DNA of 11,567 bases from an uncultured Eubacteriales bacterium. GTDB taxonomy: Bacteria; Bacillota; Clostridia; Oscillospirales; Acutalibacteraceae. Positions 6,233 through 11,567 of the stretch are shown in pieces. How positions within the stretch are numbered: position 1 is the first letter of the stretch; every line of letters begins with the position of its first letter. Position numbers and translations under genes: made by a program. The stretch is taken from positions 1 through 11,567 of the forward strand of contig OMPZ01000086.1 in the NCBI GenBank assembly GCA_900313125.1. Direction: 5' to 3'. Under the pieces are notes generated by a model. That model did no database searches, had not been told where the DNA came from, and worked only from the letters and a program-made list of their open reading frames with translations.

Positions 6233-6255
6233 AAAAAGGCCCCCGATTTAAAATT

Positions 6256-6278
6256 GCTCCCTGCGTCTTGCAGGGAGC
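6256..6278 (-). terminator. Stem-loop after the GT2-TagF fusion gene (weak terminator or attenuator)
   Basis: A perfect 9-bp stem, GCTCCCTGC (6256-6264) with GCAGGGAGC (6270-6278), starts about 10 nt past the stop codon of the upstream gene. On the minus strand it is followed by AATTTTAAAT, a weak T-tract. It probably lowers but does not abolish transcription into the next acyltransferase gene. Confidence 0.5.
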
Positions 6279-6288
6279 AGGTGAAGAA

Positions 6289-8967
6289 TTATTTGCTGAT
6301 CCTGATCACGTCGTCGTAAACGCGCTTGCAGCTCTGGTCGTCGAAGAACGGATAGAAATCCTCGATCCTCTTGATGTACTTGTCGCTGTTTTTGCAGTCG
6401 TTTTCAACGTACTTTACGATAGCGTCTACCGTGCTGTCAAGGTCGCGGCATACGGGACCGAAGCCGTTGTCGTCGTAGCTGAAATAGCCCTCGTCATAGG
6501 AGTGACCCCTGAAGAACTCGTCCTTGTCAAACTGCGAGTAAACGACAGGCTTTTTGAGGTAGCCGAAGTCGAAGAACACGCTCGAAAAGTCGGTAACGAG
6601 CAGCGCGGACTGTGCAAACTGCGTCTGATAATCAACGTAGCCGTGATTTACCTTGAACACGTCGTTCTCGGTAAAGTCAACGTACTGCTCCGTAAACAGC
6701 GGGTGCAGGCAGAACAGTCCCTCGTAGCCCTTGTCCCTCATCACCTTGAGCAGCTTTTCGTTATTGATAAGACCGTTGTAGAACTTAAAGAAATCGCTGT
6801 CCTTAAAGCCGTCGTAGTATACGCTCGTATCCGTTTTGGGGTCTACACACTTGCTGAGCGTCTTTCTCCATGTCGGGATAATGAGCACCTTTTTCTTAAC
6901 GTCCTTGCCCATGCGGGTGAGGTTGTCAAAGCGCGGGAAGCCGGTCAGACGCACCTCTTCTTCTGTGTAGAAGTACTCGCCGTCGAGTATCGACTTGTAC
7001 TCGGGCTTGCCCGCCGTTACGAACAGCTTGATATTCTTGTTTGTCTTATTGAGCCAGCCGGAGATATCGTCCTTCGTGATACCGTGCTGCAGGAACACGA
7101 ACTTGTAGTTATACAGGTCGGACATAAACCTGTAATCGCCGCCGTACGGATTGAGAACGTAGTCGCTCGCCTGAGAGGAGATGACGTTTTCACTCTGGAG
7201 AGTCATGAGCCTGAAACGCAGGGAGTCGAAATCGAGCACCTTGCCGACCTTCGCCATCTTGCCCCAGTCCTCGCTGTCCTTCTGCAGAACGAAGTACGGC
7301 TTGATACCTCTGTGCTTTACGCTGTGAACGTAGCGGAAGAAATGCTCGCCGTTGTCGCCTGCCTTGTTCGGGCGGTCGGAAATGAGCCAAACGTGCTTGT
7401 TGAACGGTCTCATCAGATAGTAAAGAAGTCTCGTCTTGATGAGGTAGGCCTTCTTAGACTGTCTGAGCTGATCCCAGTATTCAAGCTCATATTTCAGGTG
7501 TCTGCGCTTTTTGTAAGGAATTATCTTCAGATCCGTGTCTTTTGTTCGGATAATGAAATCACCTGTAGGCCAATAAGCGAGGTCGCCGCCGTTTGACGGC
7601 AGATGAGCGAACTTACCCATTGCAACGAAAACGGGAGTAACGTATGTATTCTTGAACACAACGAAGAACGACACGCTGTTAGTCTTGCCCTTTTTGAGAG
7701 GAATCTCAAACTTGAAGCCCTTGCCGTCGAACTCCTTGAAGCCGAGTATCTCCGTGTCGTATTTCTTTGTGAAATATCTTTCGGGGTCGTACTTCTTCCC
7801 GCCGCACTCGGCAAAGAAGGTGTAGTCCTTCGTGTCGAGGAAGAGATTGTCCTTGCCCTCGAGAATGAGCTTGTCGTCCTCGATCTCCATGAACGTAAGG
7901 CTGAGCAGGCTGCGGACGTTTACAAGGTCCATAAGACAAACGTTGTCGTAATAGAGCTTGCCGTGGTCGCAGGTGAGCGCCTTTGTGATATCCGTGCTGT
8001 ACTTCGTGTTGAGCGCGTAGACCTTCGCGCCGACGCTCATGTTTTTCTGCACGAGAATAATTCTGTCGCTGATGTACGAGAGCGTTTTGTTCATGATGCG
8101 CTTGTATTCCTCGAGCTTATCGTTCGAGAGCATACCCGCTATGTTTTTGCCGAGTCTCCACTTGAGGTCGTACATTACGGTGTACTGGATAAACTCAAGC
8201 ACTCTGCCGTATCTCTTCAAGGACTGGTCTATAAGATCCTGATGGAAAAACACGGGGGAATCAAAGTAGTAGCTTTCCGAGCTGAGCTCGTTCTGGAGAG
8301 CGGACGATTCGTCCTTTCTCTTTCTGTAAAGGTGGAGCGCCTCGCGCACAAGACCCACCTTGCATTTATCGAGAAGAATCGAGTTTATGAACTGCGCGTC
8401 CTCGCCGTATTTGAGGTGCGTGGAAAAACGAACTCCGCCGATCGCGCTCGCCTTGATGACCGCGGCTGTTACGTCCATCTGTATCATTTCGTAATTCGAG
8501 AGAAGATCCTCTACCCTCGTCTCGCGGAACTTGTAGTCGAGATAGTGGTAATTGTTGGACGCGTCGAAGAACTTCTTTCTTGCGCCTACAACGTCGATCT
8601 CGTCGTAGTGCTTTTCAAAAAATTTATAGATCGTCGCAAGAGCGTCCTTCTTCCAGCAGTCATCGGAATCAAGGAAGTTGACGTACTTGCCCTCGACGTA
8701 CTTGATGCCTGTGTTTCTCGCGGCGCTGACGCCTGCGTTCTCCTGCTTTACATAAACGATGTTATCGGGGTACTTTTTCTGGTAAGCCTTGCAGATCTCC
8801 TCGCTGTTGTCGGGGCTGCCGTCGTTTACAAAAATGATCTGGATATTCTCTTTAAAACCGATCGTCTGGTCGATAACGGAATCTACTGTCTCGCTGAGGT
8901 ACTTCTCAACGTTATACACAGGGATCACGATAGAAAACTTAAACTTGCAGTTCTTTTCCTTTGCCAT
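6289..8967 (-). CDS. GT2 glycosyltransferase fused to CDP-glycerol glycerophosphotransferase (TagF/TarF-like)
   Basis: A predicted two-enzyme protein of 892 residues. Residues ~10-225 are a family 2 GT-A glycosyltransferase: FSIVIPVYN (11-19), VNDGSPDNS (47-55), the metal-binding DSDD (100-103) and a catalytic GED (188-190). Residues ~500-885 are a CDP-glycerol glycerophosphotransferase domain with FLQHG (H628), CLHP (H755) and TDFSSVFFD (792-800), as in TagF/TarF enzymes that polymerise glycerol phosphate for teichoic acids. A linker at about 225-480 is uncharacterised and partly beta-rich. The start is the ATG at 8967, preceded by AAGGAG; the frame is open 14 codons further but without a ribosome binding site. 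No signal peptide is seen, so it works at the cytoplasmic membrane face. It is 31 nt downstream of the Stealth gene. Likely role: adding a sugar and then glycerol phosphate to a wall or capsular polymer. Confidence 0.92.
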   Translation of the reverse strand: MAKEKNCKFKFSIVIPVYNVEKYLSETVDSVIDQTIGFKENIQIIFVNDGSPDNSEEICKAYQKKYPDNIVYVKQENAGVSAARNTGIKYVEGKYVNFLDSDDCWKKDALATIYKFFEKHYDEIDVVGARKKFFDASNNYHYLDYKFRETRVEDLLSNYEMIQMDVTAAVIKASAIGGVRFSTHLKYGEDAQFINSILLDKCKVGLVREALHLYRKRKDESSALQNELSSESYYFDSPVFFHQDLIDQSLKRYGRVLEFIQYTVMYDLKWRLGKNIAGMLSNDKLEEYKRIMNKTLSYISDRIILVQKNMSVGAKVYALNTKYSTDITKALTCDHGKLYYDNVCLMDLVNVRSLLSLTFMEIEDDKLILEGKDNLFLDTKDYTFFAECGGKKYDPERYFTKKYDTEILGFKEFDGKGFKFEIPLKKGKTNSVSFFVVFKNTYVTPVFVAMGKFAHLPSNGGDLAYWPTGDFIIRTKDTDLKIIPYKKRRHLKYELEYWDQLRQSKKAYLIKTRLLYYLMRPFNKHVWLISDRPNKAGDNGEHFFRYVHSVKHRGIKPYFVLQKDSEDWGKMAKVGKVLDFDSLRFRLMTLQSENVISSQASDYVLNPYGGDYRFMSDLYNYKFVFLQHGITKDDISGWLNKTNKNIKLFVTAGKPEYKSILDGEYFYTEEEVRLTGFPRFDNLTRMGKDVKKKVLIIPTWRKTLSKCVDPKTDTSVYYDGFKDSDFFKFYNGLINNEKLLKVMRDKGYEGLFCLHPLFTEQYVDFTENDVFKVNHGYVDYQTQFAQSALLVTDFSSVFFDFGYLKKPVVYSQFDKDEFFRGHSYDEGYFSYDDNGFGPVCRDLDSTVDAIVKYVENDCKNSDKYIKRIEDFYPFFDDQSCKRVYDDVIRISK

Positions 8968-8998
8968 GTTATTCTCCTTGCTGGTCGTATGATGAATA

Positions 8999-9994
8999 TT
9001 ACTTCTCAAAGCTCGACTTCTCGGGCAGCAGCTTATCGAACGCGTCGATCACCTGCTGCTTTTGCAGTTCAAAATTCGTGGTATTAACTGTGTCGTTCGT
9101 GCATATAAGCTTATATCTGCCTGTTTCGATAGACCTGAGCATCTCGTCAAACAGCGAGTCTTTGATATGGAAGCAGCGTCCGTCGGAGGTACCCTTCGGC
9201 TTTGCCGTGCCCTCGGCAAGCTGCCAGAACTTCATCAGCCATTGGTTGCAGTTGTTTTTCGTGCGGAACTTGTCCATGCAGGTCTTGTCGAGCGTTTCGC
9301 CCTCAAGTTCCCACATCTTGTCGAAGGTGCTTTTCAGGAAATTGCTCGGCAGGTGGCTGTAATACATACCCGGGAACCACGGCCACATACTGAGAGCCGT
9401 CGTTTTGATAACTCTCTTTATACCGTTTTTCGGCGTGTACCATTTGGAGAAATTCTTGTTCATCGCTTCTTTGCGAGTGAAGTGAGTGTTGATTATCTCC
9501 ATGTCGTTGCCGTTGAAATGACCCGCGCTCGTCTTGCCGAAGAAGATACAGTCGAGACCGTATGTATCGAGCGGATGACCGTTGTCAAAGAAATCGGTCG
9601 GCTTTACCGGCGCCGTTATGAACATATCGTCGTTGAAATAAACGAACTGATCGGCAAGACCCTTTATCCTGTGAAGGTTAAGCTCGATCGTGTTCGCGTT
9701 GAACGTCGGCAGATACTGCTCGGGAATGTAGTCTTTATGATTTACAACGTTGAGCTTGGGATTGGTGGTGTCGAGCCACTCGGGCAGATGACCCCATGTA
9801 ACGAAATGCACCTTGTTGACCCACGGCGCAAACTTCTCCACCGCGCGGAACCAATACTGGAGGTTATCCCAGCTTCGGTAGCGGACGATCGTGCTGTCGC
9901 CCGTCTTGTTCGACTCGTCGTAAAGGTTCTTTTCCTTCTGCCATTCGGGATCGTTTCCATCGACCCATATCATCACAAAATCTATCTTATCCAA
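8999..9994 (-). CDS. Stealth-family sugar-1-phosphate transferase (capsular polysaccharide phosphotransferase)
   Basis: Stealth enzymes move a hexose-1-phosphate from a nucleotide sugar to a growing glycan, making phosphodiester-linked capsules. All four conserved regions are present in 331 residues. CR1 is at 4-18 with IDFVMIWVDGNDPEW. CR2 is at about 38-140, with RYRSWDNLQYWFR, HFVTWGHLPEWL, NHKDYIP and VYFNDDMF (D122-D123). CR3 is at about 213-260, with SHLPSNFLKSTFDKMWE and NQWL. CR4 is at about 299-331, ending LPEKSSFEK. It has no membrane segment, so it is probably cytoplasmic or peripheral. The start is a TTG at 9994, with AGGAGGT about 6 nt upstream. That site overlaps the stop of the preceding acyltransferase gene, so translation is likely coupled. 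Its neighbours place it in the surface-polymer operon. Confidence 0.94.
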   Translation of the reverse strand: MDKIDFVMIWVDGNDPEWQKEKNLYDESNKTGDSTIVRYRSWDNLQYWFRAVEKFAPWVNKVHFVTWGHLPEWLDTTNPKLNVVNHKDYIPEQYLPTFNANTIELNLHRIKGLADQFVYFNDDMFITAPVKPTDFFDNGHPLDTYGLDCIFFGKTSAGHFNGNDMEIINTHFTRKEAMNKNFSKWYTPKNGIKRVIKTTALSMWPWFPGMYYSHLPSNFLKSTFDKMWELEGETLDKTCMDKFRTKNNCNQWLMKFWQLAEGTAKPKGTSDGRCFHIKDSLFDEMLRSIETGRYKLICTNDTVNTTNFELQKQQVIDAFDKLLPEKSSFEK

Positions 9995-10006
9995 AGCGAG
10001 ACCTCC

Positions 10007-11056
10007 TCATGACTTAGCTTTTGACCGCAGCTTTTTTACCGCCGTGTCTGCAAGCTTTTCTATCGTGTCCGTTAGCAGTCTGAACAGCAGAGCCAGAGCG
10101 ATCGTAGCCGCAAAGCTCAGCGCAAATAAAATGTATTTATTATCAACATAGTTTTTCATCAGCAGCATAGGGATACGCTGAAGAATATATATCTCAAAAA
10201 CGTATTTACCGAAAAATCTCAGCAGCGGATTGCCGACCTTAACGAATGTTGAAAGAACCAACACGACTATCGCAAAGCCTGTCACAAACAGCTCGTATGA
10301 CGTAAACGCTGATTTGTGGAACGAAGCCGCCGCAAGCAGGACCGCGCCCAGGGTGAGCACAGAGAGCTGATTAAATCTGAGTTTTTTGAGCCACGCGCCG
10401 GCTGTGGGTTCGATCTGCGCGTAAAACATTCCGAGAGGGTACGCTATCGCCGTGTTATACCAGTAGCCTGGTCTGTGCTTTGACATAAATATCAGGAAAA
10501 CACCCGTCAGCAAAAACATCACATACAGCGCCTTGCGCTTGTCCTTTGAAAAAAGCTTAAAGCTGACAAAGGTGAGAACGTACAAAACGAGCGTGTCAAA
10601 GATGTACCAGTTACTGTTGCCTATACCGTCCCAGCCTACAAGTGAAAGCAATATCTTTTTCAGCGGGTATTGATTCCCAAGAAACAGGTTCACAGGGATA
10701 AACAAGCTCACCGCAAAGGCGAATCTCAGCCATACGCTCCAAAAACGTTTCGTCATTATCGAATTTACATAAGGCTTGCCTTTTTTCATTATAGAGAGCA
10801 TGATGCCGTAACCCGAAAAAAACAGGAAAGGAACAACGATGAGCTGACCCGTCCAGCCGTCAACGACCGAAAAGATCTTATCAAATTTTCCCAGCTCGAC
10901 ATACCCCTTGAAGTGACGCATGAAAACGACCAGTACAAAAAAGCCGTTGATGCACAGCGTTTGTTCGCGGGAAATGTAGTCCTTGTTCGGTTTTTTGATA
11001 CTGATCTTTGAACCAAAAAAGAGTATCACGATTGAAACAAGCAAGATCAGATCCAT
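10007..11056 (-). CDS. Acyltransferase 3 family membrane protein
   Basis: A polytopic membrane protein of 349 residues with about ten hydrophobic helices. The N-terminal part has the family pattern: R30 in ISREQTLCINGFF, then H48 at the end of the following helix (VVFMRHF), and later FLFFSGYGIMLS. Such proteins usually transfer acetyl or succinyl groups to surface glycans, though some relatives act in polymer export or are annotated only as membrane proteins. The first helix (1-15) before the family motif is an extra segment not always present. The ATG has GGAG 5 nt upstream. It lies 50 nt after another gene of the same kind and 12 nt before the Stealth gene, so it is in the same operon. The last 15 residues are strongly basic and probably cytoplasmic. 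Confidence 0.85.
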   Translation of the reverse strand: MDLILLVSIVILFFGSKISIKKPNKDYISREQTLCINGFFVLVVFMRHFKGYVELGKFDKIFSVVDGWTGQLIVVPFLFFSGYGIMLSIMKKGKPYVNSIMTKRFWSVWLRFAFAVSLFIPVNLFLGNQYPLKKILLSLVGWDGIGNSNWYIFDTLVLYVLTFVSFKLFSKDKRKALYVMFLLTGVFLIFMSKHRPGYWYNTAIAYPLGMFYAQIEPTAGAWLKKLRFNQLSVLTLGAVLLAAASFHKSAFTSYELFVTGFAIVVLVLSTFVKVGNPLLRFFGKYVFEIYILQRIPMLLMKNYVDNKYILFALSFAATIALALLFRLLTDTIEKLADTAVKKLRSKAKS

Positions 11057-11106
11057 ATATATCTCCGTTTATTTTTTTCACAGCGAAATATTTGCTCGCC
11101 GAAAGC

Positions 11107-11567
11107 TCACTTAGCTTTCTTCGTTTCGTTAAAGCCTGTGTCGAATGAGAACAGCTTCGTTTCGCTCCACCGCGTCGAGACAGGCGTCATTACAAAACGA
11201 GCGAGCGAATCAACAGCCGCGCTTACGATATACGCGCCCAGCAAAAGCACAAGGTAGCAAAGCACCGCCGAAAGCGTGCCTTTCGTAAACATTGCTTCCA
11301 TGCTGATGAACTCCCTCATGATACGGAGCGCTGCCATGTGCAGCAAAAATACTCCGAACGACGCCTTCGCGAGGAAGTTGACAACGCTGCTGCTGCCGAT
11401 GTCGATAAGTCTGAAGAAATTGAACAAAGCTGCCGCCTGAACGATCACGATGATCGAATCATAGGCGATGATCGCGTTTGTTCCCCACAATTTCGGAAAT
11501 ACAAGCGAAATAACAAGGCTCAGTACGGAACAGCCGAGCGCAATAGCAAGACATTCATATTTATTCG
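11107..11567 (-). CDS. C-terminal part of an acyltransferase-3-like membrane protein (cut by window edge)
   Basis: The frame is open from the right edge of the window to the TGA at 11107, giving about 152 residues of the C-terminus. A TTG at 11490 could be read as a start, but the frame continues upstream into hydrophobic sequence typical of an internal helix, so the gene almost certainly begins outside the window. Three or four membrane helices are visible. The segment FLAKASFGVFLLHMAALRIM matches the conserved late helix of acyltransferase-3 proteins (usually SFGVYLIH). The tail has KLFSFDTGFNETKKAK. It precedes the next acyltransferase gene by 50 nt on the same strand. A Wzy-type polymerase is less likely. 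Family call moderate, coding call strong. Confidence 0.75.
   Translation of the reverse strand, partial: NKYECLAIALGCSVLSLVISLVFPKLWGTNAIIAYDSIIVIVQAAALFNFFRLIDIGSSSVVNFLAKASFGVFLLHMAALRIMREFISMEAMFTKGTLSAVLCYLVLLLGAYIVSAAVDSLARFVMTPVSTRWSETKLFSFDTGFNETKKAK

Noticed and set aside
8968..9009. Longer N-terminus for the GT2-TagF fusion (14 extra residues)
   Set aside because: The internal ATG at 8967 has AAGGAG at proper spacing; the upstream start would overlap the Stealth stop and has no ribosome binding site.
6268..9087. Two long plus-strand open frames (6268-7596 and 7603-9087) opposite the GT2-TagF gene, 442 and 494 codons
   Set aside because: They are antisense to a gene with clear domains, have Val/Leu/Arg/Glu-heavy composition expected from complementing its codons, and show no domain or convincing ribosome binding site.
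9062..10012. 316-codon plus-strand open frame opposite the Stealth gene
   Set aside because: It is the mirror of a gene carrying all four Stealth conserved regions, with no start signal and no recognisable protein.
11107..11490. A complete 127-residue protein starting at TTG 11490
   Set aside because: The frame continues open to the window edge with hydrophobic helix sequence and no ribosome binding site precedes that TTG, so the gene is a truncated view of a longer one.

Overview
The window looks like a chromosomal segment of an anaerobic, low-to-mid GC Gram-positive bacterium of the Clostridia, most like a Ruminococcus or other Oscillospirales gut lineage. This is inferred from a reverse-type rubrerythrin with a PerR regulator, a TIGR04086/YrzE-like membrane protein, teichoic-acid-type glycerophosphotransferase chemistry, strong AGGAGG ribosome binding sites and TTG starts. 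No species can be named from the sequence alone.

Left part (1-3530). A 124-bp imperfect palindrome lies just beyond the 3' end of prfB (peptide chain release factor 2, minus strand). This prfB is one uninterrupted frame without the usual programmed frameshift. It has a near-consensus promoter and is followed by a gene-free stretch of about 575 bp (1284-1859). That stretch holds a composite repeat: three REP-like units, each GTAG plus a stem-loop, and a 33-bp near-perfect inverted repeat bounding about 300 bp. Two plus-strand membrane-protein genes follow: a zinc-finger/zinc-ribbon protein with a DUF2628-like membrane domain, and a small four-helix TIGR04086-like protein. Each ends at a clear stem-loop terminator; the second terminator probably also serves the convergent genes.

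Middle (3600-5140, minus strand). A compact oxidative-stress operon is read in the order perR, reverse rubrerythrin, then a small protein with an N-terminal export or lipoprotein signal and an FHA domain. The last two genes overlap by 4 nt. The perR promoter is near consensus (TTTACA-17-TATAAT), and an AT-rich palindrome just downstream of it is a possible autoregulatory site.

Right part (5141-11567, minus strand). Part of a cell-surface glycopolymer locus is transcribed from beyond the right edge. In transcription order it holds the C-terminal part of an acyltransferase-3-like membrane protein (cut by the window), a complete acyltransferase-3 protein, a Stealth-family sugar-1-phosphate transferase, a large fusion of a family 2 glycosyltransferase with a CDP-glycerol glycerophosphotransferase (TagF/TarF-like), and another acyltransferase-3 protein. 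Together they suggest synthesis of a phosphodiester-linked, glycerol-phosphate-containing and probably O-acylated wall polymer or capsule.

I see no tRNA, rRNA, CRISPR array, transposase or phage gene. Nothing here is an obviously new defence or mobile system. The most unusual items are the REP-like composite repeat, the exported FHA protein in a PerR operon, and the pairing of a Stealth enzyme with a GT2-TagF fusion.
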